From positions 248,001 to 312,000 of the forward strand of contig SKCR01025340.1 in NCBI GenBank assembly GCA_019454045.1: a stretch of DNA of 64,000 bases, read 5' to 3'. Of the stretch, positions 43,346 to 57,300 are shown one piece after another. Source of the DNA: Zanthoxylum bungeanum. Its lineage: Eukaryota; Streptophyta; Magnoliopsida; Sapindales; Rutaceae. The notes beneath the pieces were generated by a model. It did no database searches. It was given only the letters and a program-made list of their open reading frames with translations, and was not told the origin of the DNA. The stretch's first letter is position 1; each line of letters opens with the position of its first letter. The position numbers and the translations under genes are program-made.

Positions 43346-44376
43346 GTTGTTCTTGTGTATTAGAAGATTGTGGAACAGTCTCATCCTTGATGAACTGTTC
43401 GTGTTCCGTTAGGGATCGGTGCCAGGAACAGTATTACTCTTATTTTCATCGAGTTTTACTTTCCTCCCACTTACCACTGTATTTAGGAATTCCTCTAAGG
43501 AAAACCGCATGGAGAGCAACAAATATCTTGTTCTCTTTTGGGTTGTAGAAGTAATATCATTTGGTTTCCCTAGGATAACCTACAAAAAGGCACTTATCTG
43601 ATTTGGGTTCTAGTTTGGTACCATCCAAATGTTTAACATGCCCAGCATCCCCAAATCTTCAGGAATGAGAAATCTGATTTCTTTCATGTCCATATTACAT
43701 ATGGAGTCTATCCAACAGACTTTGACGGAACCTTATTCAAAATAAATATTGCACTGTTCAATGCGTATCCCTAGAAGGAAATTGGTATCTCAGAGCGACT
43801 CATCCTTGACCTTATTATGTCCAACAAGGTTCAGTTTCTCCGTTCGGACACACCACTCAATTGAGGTGTTCCGGGAGGAGTCCACTGTGAAAGAATACTA
43901 TACTCTTTCAAGTAATCGAGAAACTTATTGCTGAAGTATTTTCCACTATGGTGCAATGGTGACGTTTTAATACTTTTACCGGTCTGTTTTTCTACTTCGT
44001 GTCGAAACTCATTGATTATATCAAAAGTTTCCGACTTGTGTTTCATAATATACACATAACCATAACGCGATGCAACATCCGTAAAGGTTACGAAGTATTT
44101 ATAACCACCTCTAACTTAGCTAGACATGGGCCCACATATGTCACCATGAAAGAGAGCTAACAGCTCGATGGCATGTATACCTTTACCGCTAAAAGATGTT
44201 TTAGGCACTTTGCCTAATGAACAAGATTCGCAGACATCATTTGAATTGGGATCAAATCTGTCCATGTATCCATTCTTCAAAAGAGTGGATATACGAGTCT
44301 TGTTAATGCGTCCCAGACAACAATGCCACAAATAAGTCTCATCTGATTTACACAGTTTGAGCCTTTTGTTTGTCAT
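43346..44376 (-). pseudogene. Copia integrase remnant with HHCC domain
   Basis: 44376-44116 holds LWHCCLGRINKTRI and DVCESCSLGKVPKT, the zinc-binding pre-integrase domain (H-H-C-C), running into an HGDICGPMSS catalytic-core start with its first Asp. 44055-43831 continues with the core (YLKEYSILSQWTPPGTPQ). A stop separates the two parts. Confidence 0.88.
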
Positions 44377-44396
44377 GTTATATGTTTGGGATTCAT

Positions 44397-45608
44397 TTAT
44401 ATTAAAAAAATATAAATACTGTTATTCACATCTAATGTGTATATCTCAATATCATCTTTATAAACAAAATACCCAGTGTTCTGGAACATAAAGGTATACC
44501 CGCAACGGGTTAAACTAGATATAGAGATAATATTTCTAGTCAAACTAGGTATATTATAAAAGTTTCCTAATTTAAGTACATGCCCATAGGGCAATTCCAA
44601 AACTTAGGTTCCCACAGCCAAAACAGCGACTCCCTTCCCATTTCTGACTCGCAGGTCAATCTCATCTGAAGCCAGTATCCTGCTAATCAGTAGATGTTGC
44701 ACATCAGTACATATGTGTATACCAATTCCAGTATCAAAATCCAATTTTTAAAACCAGTAGTGTACATGTTTATAACAAACATACCTGAATCCGGAGCCTT
44801 GCCCGTCTTCACTTCCTTCATGTCTGCCTTGTCCATACGGCAGTCACGCTTCTAGTGACCCCGTTTGCCACAGTTTAGGAAAACATCTTGGGATATGTCC
44901 TTTATCTTCCCAGAAGACTGTGACGATTTTTCCTTTTCCCTTTTTCTTCACACCCCCAGAAGCCTTCGGCCAAGCCTTGGCCTTCTGGGATGTCGAAGTA
45001 AGATGTGTCTTGCGCTTCTTGCCCTTTTGGAAGCTCTGGCTCTGCCTTCTTGATCATAGTCATTAGCTCTCCAAGCGTTTTCTCTTGGTTCAAGATGAAC
45101 CCGCCCCAACATTCGGGCAGAGACTATAAGATCAAATATATGGAAGTCTCAGCCTCGTAGGTAATGCCCAGCTTACCTTAGCTGTTCGATGTCAGCAATC
45201 ATCTGCGACACCTAGCGCTCGAAAGATGTACTCTCTGATATACGCGAGCGAAAGAGCTTATTTTGCAATTCATACTTCTGAGATTTAATATTAGATCTGT
45301 GAAGATCCTTCAATTTCAACATCATACTATAAGGATCCAATCCTTTGTTCTGACGACGAAATTAAGGTGTCATTGCAGCAAGCATGACATATTGAGCACT
45401 AAAGTTATCATCACGATAAGTCTTCCCAAGCTCATGCTCTACTATTTGCTCAACTCTTGGCTCAGGCCCCGGGAGGCTTCTCTATCCAATAGAGTAATTT
45501 CTCAGCTCGCAGGACTATCCTGAGATTCATTTCCCAATCTGGAAAATTTACGCCGTTAAAGACATTATCGCCCATGATGATGTCTCTAACACTAAACTTT
45601 CCAGCCAT
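44397..45608 (-). pseudogene. Copia gag and protease remnant
   Basis: Starts MAGKFSVRDIIMGDNVFNG at 45608 and is open for about 48 codons to a stop. The KTLGELMTMIKKAEPELPKG segment (45093-44902) is the usual gag tail. A damaged zinc knuckle lies at about 44840-44890 and a DTG-x-G protease motif at about 44735. 44600-44397 is the region after the protease. Confidence 0.85.
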
Positions 45609-47880
45609 CTTGATTGCAATAGTCCAACTATTCAATCAACGATTTTGGGTACACTCAAAATGCAATGGTTACTATAGTTTCACTATATAACCAACTACAA
45701 GTGGAGTATTGTCATGTACAGTCTAACTGTTCAAAGAAAGCAATATTAAATATTAGTCCGACTCATATATTTATAACAACGATAAATTAAAATAAAAGAG
45801 CGTGTATTGGCAAGTATTTAAACAAAATTGCAAATTTAATACTTGCCTCCCACTATTTTTCGGCGAGCCTCTAACCCTCTGTTGAGTACTCGGGAAACCT
45901 AGTTTCCTAGCGGGCTAGGATCCCGTTAAATAACACACAACCTTGACTTTGGCCAACAAGTTGTATGATACTTAACTAGGTATATCTCTAAGATCAATTG
46001 GATCCCATCCAATTCCTAAATCCAGTAGGTGGACCTCCAAGTCCGAAACATATATCCAATATATGTAAATATATCCAATATATTTCCTAACATTTTTTCC
46101 TCTGAATCAACAAAGCCTGGCTTTGGCTCAACAAGCTTAATGATTCCAGTTTTCCAGTTAAGCAGGACCCATTGACAGTGGGAAAGCTTCGTAATCCACA
46201 TCGATGAACTAGAAGTGACAATGAATTTGTCCAACAAATCACAACCGCCCAAGACATGCTATATAGAACAAAGCTTTCATGGTTCAAACACATCCGCGAT
46301 GGACATTGATCTTGACTTTGGCCAACAAACCAATGCCAATCTTGGATCTTGAGAGAGAACCACTCAATGGAAGGAAAAACGCTTAATATTTGATGAGGGT
46401 TTTTCGCGTAATTGGCAACCAATTTATTATCTTTGATTAGGTCTCATCATACACCCTTAAGCATGCATTCTAAAAGCATAATAAGGCAGAAAATAAATTA
46501 ATAATGATATATGGATAAATATATAACAAATTTATTCCTAGAACAAATCTCTCCATTTCCTCTCTCCCGCTAGTACTATTCTTACTTCTTCCCAATTACA
46601 TAACACTAATAGAAACCTCATTTACATTGAGGGGAATTGGTAAGAAGAGAAATACAAAGAGAATAGAGATAATAGGCTGGACACGCATGTCCAATTTAAT
46701 AAATTCTAAATTTATTACAACAATTTCCAAAATTGCCCTCACCCTTCTAATATCCATCTGATATACATTATTCATACATATACATCCAAGTATTCACACA
46801 AAGCATGTTATTCAATCAATCTAATCCAATTAATTAATCTTTGAATTAATGACCATCCAATGTTCAAACAACAATTTTATTTGCTCGAGTCCAACTCGTT
46901 TAAGAATAAATACTCAAAGTACGTATTCTTGAATTATATCGAACTACAATCTTAAATCCAATTTAATTTGTATTCAATACTAATTCGTATTTAATTCCAA
47001 ATTAAATAATTACACTTTTAATAGTGCCTTTTAGACTTGAATTCCAAATCCAATCTTCATGGGTCTCAAAGGCCCAATTAGTATCAAATACTATTTGAAT
47101 TAAACTCCAATGGGCTTTTAATTAATTCTTAAGGCATGGGCTTTGGCTATTATTGATCAAACCCAAGATGCCAAGGCCCAATTTAGGAATCACCATATGC
47201 CACAAAATCAATTTAGGCCCATTAGGCCTAATTAAATTATTTAAAGGCCCAATTATCATATTTGGACTTTATGGAAATGGTTTTAGGCCCAATTTGATCC
47301 AACCCAATTGTCCTAAACCAAACTTGGCCCAACCAAGTCCAATTACAACAAAATTAGCCCAATCCAATTTTAATGACTAATTTATTATTAACATAATACT
47401 CTAAATATCACATTAATTTAATTAAAGTGTAATTTTCATAATTAATTAGTTAAACTAATTTTTCCAAAATATCAATTAAACTAATTAATCATGCTTTAAT
47501 TATCCAATTTATCTCCAACACAAATTGAAGCAAAACAACTCATTCCATGCTTATGGTTCACAGAATTTGGGCATAATAACAATCAATTTTTAATTTCAAT
47601 CCAATTAAACCAATCAATCAATATACATATCATGCCATAAACTCATCCAATAGTCTAATTAACAAAGAAATCACCATGAACTTTCCTAGAGTAGTATTCG
47701 GCCAAGGATAATGAATTAGGGAAAATTTGATCTAACCAATTTTCTCAATTCTAAAGATGCACAAATCTAATTTAACATCATCAAAGCTCAACCAAACAAC
47801 CAATTTGAAAAATCATGCTCCAAACATAAAATCCCAAATTAAAGTATATAAACCCTAGGTTCAAATCAAGCTTAGATCTG
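45609..47880 (-). other. Copia leader, inverted
   Basis: Same family leader as 2406-4545 in reverse. Two copies of the CTTGACTTTGGCCAACAA motif at about 45942 and 46311. TTGGA-loop hairpins at about 46860-47050. No gene. Confidence 0.65.
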
Positions 47881-47892
47881 GCTCTGATATCA
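47881..47892 (-). other. Primer binding site, tRNA-iMet type (one change)
   Basis: Minus strand TGATATCAGAGC next to the LTR; one base differs from TGGTATCAGAGC. Confidence 0.85.
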
Positions 47893-47893
47893 T

Positions 47894-48686
47894 TGTTAGT
47901 GTTCCTAGAACATGCCAAGGATCTCTAAGAGTGATTCGTGTGTGAAAATTACCAAAGAAAGTTGCGGAAAAACTTACATTGGTTGGATGAGATTTTAAAA
48001 ACTTTTTCTTTGAAGATGGAAGCTCTAAGCTTTCTCAAGTGTTTCCAACACTTGGGTGAGTTTCCTTATCACCTTCACTTGACTCCTTATGTGCTAGCAA
48101 GAACAAAAATTGAAAGAAAATTTTCCCTCCAAGAGAAGCAAGGTTTCGGCCATGGCAAGAAAGGAAGAATAGAGAGTTTTATTTGCTATGAATAGTAACT
48201 TGTTACACTTCCAAAGTTGACCAAATTAATTTATACAAAGGTTGAGTGTTGGTTTTGGGTTGAGTGTTGCATAAGCAATCCAAGCCTTACTCAAGCCAAC
48301 AACTTCCATCAAATGTCTAACATATTGATGTAAGTGAAGTGGGTCCCACCACTTTTAAATCCCAAATTTAAGTCGGCTAACTCAACACGTAACTTCGCTC
48401 GGGCCCGGTTTCATTTAATTCTGAACTAAACAAATTTTACATCGCGACGTAATAAAATCAAATTTAATTAAATAATAATTCCTAGAAAAATTATTACGAA
48501 AGTTGTTTACGAATTAATTCCAAATTAATTCGTTTTCTTGAATTAAAATCCAATTTTAATTCCGCTCTTAAATCTAATTTCAATTAATATATCTAATATA
48601 TTATTTTAGCCCGAATAAATAAATTAAATAGTAAAATATAATTTCACTATTAAATTCATTTTGCCGATTAATTCCAAATTAATCGC
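47894..48686 (-). repeat. 5' LTR of minus-strand copia, first part
   Basis: Matches 39906-40675 and stops inside the hairpin array at AATCGC, where the solo LTR is inserted. Confidence 0.88.
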
Positions 48687-50690
48687 TGATGAATGGTAAA
48701 TCTATCACTATTTCCCACTCATTTAACCTAATATTTTGTATAGTTACTTGAGTTTTGTGAATCTTTTGATATGTTTTGTGTTATTTTGTAGATAAATAAA
48801 GTTTAGGAAGCATTGGAGACAATTTCGGGGCAAAATGGACAAAATTGGACAAAAAGGGCAAAATCATCATTTCAGCGTCGCGACACTGAAGCCTTACGCG
48901 TCGTGACGCCCAGAATGCGCCGGACTTGCTAACGTGTGCCGTGGACACGTGGACCAATCAGAGAAATTTGCTAACGTGCGCCGCTGCTAACATGCGCCCA
49001 TCATGCTATCTTGCACCGTGCCACGTGTCGCCATCACAACGGAGATGCTAATGTGCGCCGGTGCCACGTGTCACGATCTAACGCTGCCGACAATCGCCCT
49101 CCACACATCAGCGTCACGTCATCAATGACGTCATGAATAGTGCCACATCATCAGCGTGACGTAAGCAATGACGTTATGAACAGTGCCACATCATCGGATA
49201 AGAATCTGAGCCGACAAATCAGCCCGTGACACGTGTCACTGTTCCAGCGTCGCGACTCTGGACCCTTGTCCGCGCCTATAAATTGAGCTCAAGATTTCAT
49301 AATTTGGTGTACCTTTCTCTCTTCTATTCTTTATAAAGAAAGAGTTTCTCTCTCTAGAATCTTTAGTTTTTAGTTTTTTTTTTAGTTTTTGTAAATAATT
49401 TTAATTACGTTTTGTAATAGTAATAGTAATTTTAATTTTGAATAGTAATAGTAATTTATTTTTACCTTTTACTTTTTACAGTTTTACTATTCACCATGAT
49501 GAGGTAACTTCCCCCTGCTTGGGTAAAAGATAATTCTCTTACTATTGCTATTTAGATTAATCTCCCTTAAAAATAATATATTTACTATTTAAAATTTGAC
49601 TTAAAAAGAATACCGCTATATTGGTCGGTTGGCTATTTAATTTAAACTGGTTAAACCTGACTAAGAAAGGTTACCGCCAGATTGGTCGGTTGGTAATTTT
49701 ATTTTGGTTCCGCCTTTATGGCTGGTTTATTTTGGTTCCGCCTTTATGGCTGGTTTAACTTAAATTGACTTAATCAGGTTACCGCCTATATGGCTGGTTG
49801 GTAATAATCACAAGTTTATATATATTTTATGGGAGATATCTAAATAAGTAGTAGTAGAATTAATTCCTTTTACTTTAGCATTTTATTGTCATTTACTTTT
49901 CAGTACTTTTATTTTATGTCTTTTACTTTTAAGTTTTTACTAGCCCTAGTTATGTTTTAGTTATCTGGGTTTGTGATGACTTCTAATATCACCGGTTTAT
50001 AAGGGATTATTTTATAGTTTGGGTAATTTAAAGGTTTATTTATTAAGTCTTAAGCTTAATGCTTCTTGTTGTCTGATCACCAATAAGATTGATGTGGTAA
50101 ATCTAAAATGAACTAGGCATAGAGATTTTAGGTTTCAGCCTTAGACTTAATAGCCCACGATCTTCCTTGAGGATAGATAACCCTTTAATAGATTTCCTTA
50201 CAGGATAGGAATATACCTGTCGGGCGGGGGTAGCCATAATTGGAACTTACACTTAATGAATCCAGATAATTTGGTTGACATAGACATATGGTTCAATTGG
50301 GTTAAACTGGGTATTTGCATCTGACCATCGACAGAGGCTTTTGCATAATTTAGTGTTCCAGGTTAGTAAACTGATTTATTACACAAACATAAAATAACCA
50401 CTTCATCTTTTAAATGATATTAGAATGATTCACAACCCTAGATCTTTGTGTCTTTTGTTATTTTCCTTAGTATTTTCTTTTGTCTTTTTATTTATTAATT
50501 TATTTACCAAAGCCACATTCAACCAAACAAACAAGCAATCTCTTTCTTCTCCATTTAATTAGATATTTGTAAATAAATAGATTCAACAATTAATAACAAC
50601 AGTAGGAATTAAGTCCTCGTGGGATCGATATTTTTATACTACTTGAAGGATACGTGCGCTTGCGTTATACGTGTGTGTTTACGCCGGTCA
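48687..50690 (+). repeat. Solo LTR of the Athila-like element 2 subfamily
   Basis: TGATGAATGG...GCCGGTCA, about 2,004 bp, flanked by perfect ATCGC duplications (48682-48686 and 50691-50695). It matches the LTR at 28499-30531 in reverse orientation, including bZIP-type sites (TGACGTCA at 49126-49133), TATAAATT at 49277-49284 and the GCC/GGC repeats. No internal sequence: unequal recombination between LTRs has removed the rest. Confidence 0.93.
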
Positions 50691-50695
50691 ATCGC

Positions 50696-51760
50696 ATTCT
50701 CTCTTCTCGACAAATTTAATCCCAGATAAATTCTCGACGTAATTAATCCCAGATTAATTCTTTCTCTGATAATTAATCCCAGATTAATTCTTTCCGTAAT
50801 TAATCCCAGATTAAGTTTCTCTCTCATAATTAATCATAGATTAATTCTGTTCGAGTCAAATGTCATCGGTGAATCTTTGGGAATTGACCCAAGAGATTCC
50901 TGGATATGTTGGCAGTAAATCCGGTCATCGGACTATCCAAACACGTGTGTACCCGGTACCACGTTCTTACCGATTTACAATACATGGTTGGCTTCTAGCA
51001 AAGCACCATGTCTACCCAATTCTCCAAAAATATTCTTTAAAGGAATATATAATCTTTATCGGGCGTAGTATTCTAAGTATTGCGTATTACGATCCAGTAT
51101 CAGATGTCCATGCTAGGCCTAGGGCTGGAATTGTGTCTGCCCCGTACGAAGAATATATCGGATCATTGGCTACTAGTCTCTTTAATCGGATAATCATGAC
51201 CTAGTCATATTATCCCGATGACTACAGTACTTAAGAGTACTAGTTCCGTATCCTACGTACGGATTTTCACAAGTATTAGCGATACAAGTCTCAAGTTAAG
51301 ACCAAATACACCTACCCTGATTCGGATTCCCATAGACACATAGTAAAACTACAAATGGGATTCTGAGGGGTCTATCCAGAGCGAAGCTGTTCCTGTACCA
51401 TCGGCAAACAGAACCCCCTATCACACTTGCATAAGTATCCACTACTTAAATATATGAGAACTATGCCGTTAAGCTTCCATAACGCGCACAAGTTCAATAC
51501 TAGCCTATTTCACATTATCGATGTCCAGTCTCGATAATACTACCACTATGGATATTTAATGATTAAACATTTCATGGATTAATATTGTCTCATATCTTAT
51601 TAATCGGGTACTAATCATATGTACTTTTATCATTTATATATCTAAGTAATCAAATTACAAAATGATAAAAGTGTAATTTCATTTGTCACATAGTGAATTT
51701 TGTACAAGAACACCATGTTCTTTACAAAATAGCGATGCTATGGGTCATAATTGTCCAACA
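50696..51760 (-). repeat. 5' LTR of minus-strand copia, second part
   Basis: Resumes in the hairpin array and runs to TTGTCCAACA. About 140 bases present in the partner LTR (near 41235-41375) are missing at about 51257, between short TACG-type matches. Confidence 0.88.
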
Positions 51761-52092
51761 TATGTGATGATCGATATTTGAGAAAATTGATTAGAATATA
51801 AGGTGTGAAACATTCTTCGAAATTAGACTAAACTTTTTAATTCCACTAATCCATCAAGACCACATGATGTATTATGCTTGCAACTTGTCATATTACGTGT
51901 ATGTGCCTCGATATGAAGCTCTTAGGGTGGGCCTTAACATCCTAAGTTGAAACTGAAATGGTATGGAATTGTTTATGTATCGCGTCGCGACGTCAGGTCA
52001 GGCGACGATGCCCATGCAAGTAGGGCTAGGCAAAGTGCATGCACTATTTCGAGTCGCGGCGCCAAACGAGATACGCGTCACGACGCTCATAA
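51761..52092 (-). repeat. Second chromovirus LTR copy, continuation
   Basis: GATCGATATTTGAGAAAATTG and the following sequence parallel about 22350-22700 of the first copy, with GTCGCGACG-type repeats at about 51985-52085. Cut at 52093 by copia LTR sequence. Confidence 0.65.
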
Positions 52093-52487
52093 TATTAGAA
52101 AATTATGACCCATAACATCACTATTTGTAAAAGACATTGTGGTTTTTGTACAAATTAACTATGTGACAAAGGAAATTGCTATTTTATCATTTTGTAATTG
52201 GATTACTTGAATATATAAATGATAAAAGACCTTATGATTAGTCCCAGATTAATAAGATATGAGACAATATTAATCCACGAACGGTTTAATCATTAAATAT
52301 CCCTAGTCGTAATATTATCGAGACCAGACATCGATAATGTGGAATAGACTAGTATTACACTTGTGCGCGTTATGAAAGCTTAACGACATAGTTCTCATAT
52401 ATTTGAGTATTGGATACTTATGCAAGTGTGATAGGAGGTTCTGTTAGCCGTTGGACTGGGAACAGCTTCGCTCTGGATAGACCCCTC
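52093..52487 (+). repeat. Copia LTR fragment, plus orientation
   Basis: Starts with a decayed TGTTGGACAATTATGACCC (TATTAGAAAATTATGACCC) and ends at GACCCCTC, where the next copia is inserted. It matches the first 400 bases of the other copia LTRs. Its continuation should lie beyond the window end. Confidence 0.8.
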
Positions 52488-54515
52488 TGTTGGTTTCTAT
52501 TAAGGTCCCAAGATCAATAATAAGCATGAAATATGTGCGAATAACAATGACGAAGTTACGGAATACTTACATCGAGCGGTTGAGCGACGCGGGAGGTAAA
52601 AAAACTTCAAATTTTGCTCGGCAGTGGACTGCTCACATGTCACAGATTCTGCCTCCTCCATTGTTGGTTTTTGAGCTCCTTCGTCAAGCTCCAAACTTCG
52701 TCGAATGATTCCCAGCTCATGGGTAGACTTTCCTATCACCTTCGCATGTCTCGTAAGTGTGCTAGCACTTGTGATTTTTGCCACAAAAATCACACTCTTG
52801 TGCTTCCCATTGCTCTCGGTTTTGAGCAAAACCAGTGAGCATTTTTGCCCATACATGGGCGTGAATAAGAGAGAGATGAGAAGAGGAGAGAGTTGTGTGA
52901 GAGAGATGAAAAAGTGTAATAATAAATGATTTCTAAAATCCATTTACCATATACAACTTTTTGATTTACAAAAAGTCAAGCAATTAATGCTTTCCATCAA
53001 CTCACATCAACTCACATGACTCAATCAAGTTGTCAAGTCACATCACTCAAAGTGACATTTGATTTGAAACTTGATGTGACTAATGATTTGACGCTTGATT
53101 TGACTTGCGTACCGCATTCGAATTCGAAATGCGAATGCGCTCGCAAATAATCTCGGCCTCGGGTTCACTAATTCCAAATTAACGAATTTTCCGTTGCGTC
53201 GTAATTAAACGATTACACCTAGCGAAATCACTATTCAAGTCGCTAACGAATTAATTCTAAATTAATTCGTTCGCCCGAATTAAAATCTAATTTTAATTCC
53301 GCGTCGAAATCCAATTTCGTTTAATATATCAAATATATTAATTTCTCGATTAATTCCAAATTAACGTTTTTCTCTCTTTTAATGATGTTTTATCCCAGAT
53401 AAAATATCTCCGCAATTAATCCCAAATTAATTTTCTCTCTCTTCTAATTAATCCCAGATTAATATAGAGTGCGAGTAATACGTCATCGGTGAATCTTCGG
53501 GAAGCGACCCATGAGATCCTCGGATATGTTGGTAGTAAATTCGGTCGTCGGACTATCCGAACATGTAAGTACCAAGTATTACGTTTTACCGATTTACAAG
53601 ACAAGGTTGGCTTCTAGCAAAGCGCCATGCCTTCCCAATTCTCCTGAAATATCCTTACAAGAATAAAGGATCTATATCAGGCGTAGTATACGTAGTATTG
53701 CGTATTTCTGTCCAGTATCGGATGATCACGTGCTAGGCCTGAGGCTGGAATTATGTCTGCCCCGTACGAAGCACATGTCGGATTTCTGGTAACTAGCCTC
53801 TATAATCGGATAAACATGACCTTGTCATTTTATCCCGATGACTGCAGTACTTAAGAGTACTAGTACCGTATCTTACGTGACTATCATCTCCATATGACTG
53901 GAGTGACACTTCCGTCTTGACATCATACCAAACACACTACGATTCTCAATATACCCAGCATTGGCGTACACAGAACCTGTTAAAGCCCTGGACGACGCAA
54001 CCAAAGTACATTGATTGTCGCAAGTATTAGCGGTGCAAGTCTCAGGTTAAAACCAAATACACCTACCCTGATTTCAGATTTCCATAGACACATAGTCATA
54101 CTACCAATGGAATTCCGAGGGGTCTATCCAGAGCGAAGCTGTTTCCCGTACCATCGGTAAAATACAACCTCCTATTACACTTGCATGAGTATCATATACC
54201 CAAATATATGAGAACTATGCCGTTGTGCCCTCACAAACGCGCACAAGTGCAATACTAGTCTTTTACGTATTTATCGATGTCCAATCTCGATAATACTCTG
54301 ACTAGGGATATTTAATGATTTATCCTTCGTGGACTGATACTGTCTCATATCATTCTCCATCCAGGAACAAATCATAGGGACCTCTCATCATTTATACATC
54401 TAGGTGATATAATCACAAATGATAAGAGTGCAATCTCATTTGTCACATAGTTAATTTGTACAACAACACCATGATCTGTACAAATAGTGACGCTATGGGT
54501 CATAATTGTCCAACA
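52488..54515 (-). repeat. 3' LTR of second minus-strand copia
   Basis: Plus-strand TGTTGGTTTCTATTAAGG...TTGTCCAACA, about 2,028 bp, with the inverted hairpin array at about 53160-53465. Matches 60288-61768 over its first 1.5 kb. Confidence 0.9.
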
Positions 54516-57300
54516 ATCTCCCACTTGGCCTATAGCCAGTCACTCGAGTGTCTTACACCCGAACTATGTACGGTTGGCTCAAATTGCTGAGAAAAGACTT
54601 TCGTCAGCGGATTTTCATGATTATCGTCTGATGCGATTTATTCGATCATCATATTGCCACGATGTATGATCCGAACGAATCAGATGAATATCGAAGTATG
54701 TATCTGGATCGTTGATGAGACCATTAATTCTTTAGCCTGTGCTGACGCCTAGCTCAGCTGCTAACAGAATTATATCTAATCTAATTAGATTTGTTATCGA
54801 CCCAAATGGCTTATATTGCTGCCTCAGCTGCAGCAATAACCCGCATTTGTTGTTTATTCGGTAACAATATCTTGCTTGGAAGATTTCTAGCCCACTGTTC
54901 CGTTATTCAAACTGTATAGTACCGTTTGCGACTTATAGTCGTTTTATCGGTTTAGGAAACTTGCAGTAGTGATCCCAGTCACTTCAAGTTATCATTCTCC
55001 TCAGATTAAGACAGCATCCTTAGTTCTTTAAGATACTAACGGATATTCTTAACATCAATCCAGTGACTATCACTTGGATTGGCCTGTTTGTGAATCCATA
55101 TGCTCAAAGCGTATGAGACACCAGGTAACATACATTTTTCAATGTACGAATTCCACGGAGAGTTTTCTCGAAAGCCAAGCTTTCACCGATTATTTTTATG
55201 GGAATATCATTTCCAAGAAATGATATATTATCATTATTTATAGGACATCGATTGTCAGTGCTCTCCCACTAACCTTCTTATATACACAAGAATCATTTAC
55301 GTTTTGAATTAAATCATAAGCCATTATGATTACATCAAAACGATAATTCCAAGAACCTATGCTTTCTTCAATCCAAACATGGATCGAATAACCCGCAAAC
55401 CTTGTTTGCTAGTTTTGGTACGACAAAACCGACAAGATGTTGTAAACATCCTCCAAATGGTTTCCTTTTCAGGAAAGCGATTTTGCCATTCAGCTGTCAT
55501 ATTTCATAAATGAAACATGCAGTTTTAGCAATCATTATCCAAATGGATTTACCGTGGCAACAGGTAAAAGGTTGAATCGAAATCAACACAATGTTGATAA
55601 CGATACCTTTCCGCTAAAAGCCTAGCTTTATATGTTGGTATGTTGCCTTCCATGTATGTCTTCCTTGAAGACTTATACAGTACCAATAGGCACAATGCCT
55701 TTGCGGTGCATCAACTAGTATCCAAACATAGTTGATATACATGGAATCCATTTCGGACTCATGACACTTTGTAATAATAGGGAGTCGATACCTTGTATCA
55801 CTTCCTCATTCGTAGTCAGTTGGAATACCTCAATAAGATAGACATCTTTATGAGGTGAGATCAGAAACCCATACCCCAGGTTGTTTTCTGACTCTCTCCG
55901 ACATACGTGGTTCTTGTGTATTTGAAGATTAATGGTAATAGTTTCATCCTTGATGAACTATTCATGTTGCATTAAGGAATGGGTGCCGTGAATAGTATTA
56001 CTCTGATTTTCATCGAGTTTTACTATCCTCCCATTTACAACTGCATATCGGTATTCCTCTTAGGAAAACCGCATGGTGAGCAACAATTACATTGTTCTCT
56101 GGTGAGATGTATAAGTACTATACTTATGGTATCCCTAGGATAACCTACAATTGGCACTTATCCAATTTGGGTTTTAGTTTGGTATCATCCAAACATATGC
56201 CTAGCATACCCAAATAATCAGGAATGAGAAACCCAGTTTCTTTCCCGTTCATATCTAATATGATATCTATCAAACATATTTTTATGGAACCTTATTCAAA
56301 ATAAGTTCTTGCACTGTTTAAAACTTATCCGTTGAAGGAAATGGTAGCTCAGAGCGACTTATGATTAACCTTATAATGTCTAACAAGATTCGGTTACTTA
56401 GTTCGGACACACCGTCAAACTGACGTGTTCGGGAGGAGTCCTCATTTAAAGAATACTATACTCTTTCAAGTATATTAGAAACTTATTGCTTAAGTATTTT
56501 CCATTACGGTCTTACCGTGACGGTTTAATACTTTAGCCGATCTGTTTGTCTATTTCGTGTCGAAACTATAAAAGTTTCCGATTTGTGTTTCAAAAGAAAC
56601 ACATAACCATAACGCGATGCCACATCCGTAAAGGTCACGAAATATTCATATCCACCTCTAGCCTAGCTAGACATGGGCCCACTTGCTTCACTATGAACTA
56701 GGGCTAACAGATCGGTGGCTTTTACAATTTTACCAAGTAAATAGTGTTTTAGGCACTTTGCCCAATAAACTAGATTCGTATACTTTATTTGAATGGAATC
56801 AAATTAGTCCGAGTACCCACTCTTCAAAAGTGTGGATATACGATTCTTGTTTAATTGTGTCCCAGACGACAATGCCACAAATTAGTTTCTTCTGATCAAA
56901 TCAGTTTGAGCTATTTGTTTGTCATGTTATATATTTGAGATTCTATTTATATTCAAAATATAAATGCTGTTATTCACATCTAATATGTTTATCTCAATAT
57001 CATCTTTATATAATAAAACACTTTAGTGTTCTAGAATATAAAGGTCAATCCGCAACGGATTAAACACTGATATGAGATAATGTATCTAGTCAAACTAGTT
57101 ATATTATAACAGTTGCCAAATTTAGGTACACACCCGAATGGTAGTTCCTAAATTAGGTATCTACGGTTGAAACAACGACTTTCGTCCCGTTTCCATCCTG
57201 TTCAAAACAGATTCTGAACATCAATGTATATATATATCAAACTAAGTATCTAAAATCCAATTTTAATACTAGTAGTGAATATATTTATGACAAACATATT
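54516..57300 (-). pseudogene. Copia pol remnant: integrase, reverse transcriptase, RNase H
   Basis: Begins after the inverted polypurine tract (54516-54530). On the minus strand, nucleotide-level parallels to 41885-44376 run throughout: RNase H about 54560-55060, reverse transcriptase about 55080-55930, integrase about 56290-56940. More decayed than the neighbouring copy; frames longer than 60 codons are rare. Confidence 0.75.

Larger units (their letters stand above)
39906..51760 (-). mobile_element. Ty1/copia element with nested solo LTR
   Basis: LTRs at 39906-41869 and 47894-51760 (the latter interrupted by the solo LTR), polypurine tract after the left LTR, mutated tRNA-iMet primer site before the right LTR. 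Minus-strand order is gag, protease, integrase, reverse transcriptase, RNase H, all with stops. The flanks CCTGC and TATGT do not match, so no target duplication is visible, although the chromovirus LTR resumes on both sides. Confidence 0.88.

Noticed and set aside
47153..47380. 75-codon frame with repeated GPL/KPN residues
   Set aside because: Arises from the repeated phrase AGGCCCAAT in the copia leader; not a protein signal.
39906..51760. Target-site duplication for the minus-strand copia
   Set aside because: Flanks CCTGC and TATGT do not match, so I do not claim one even though the chromovirus LTR resumes on both sides.
52500..52943. 147-codon minus-strand frame near the end of a copia LTR
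   Set aside because: Falls in LTR sequence shared by the copy at 60288; it is interrupted there, and no family resemblance.
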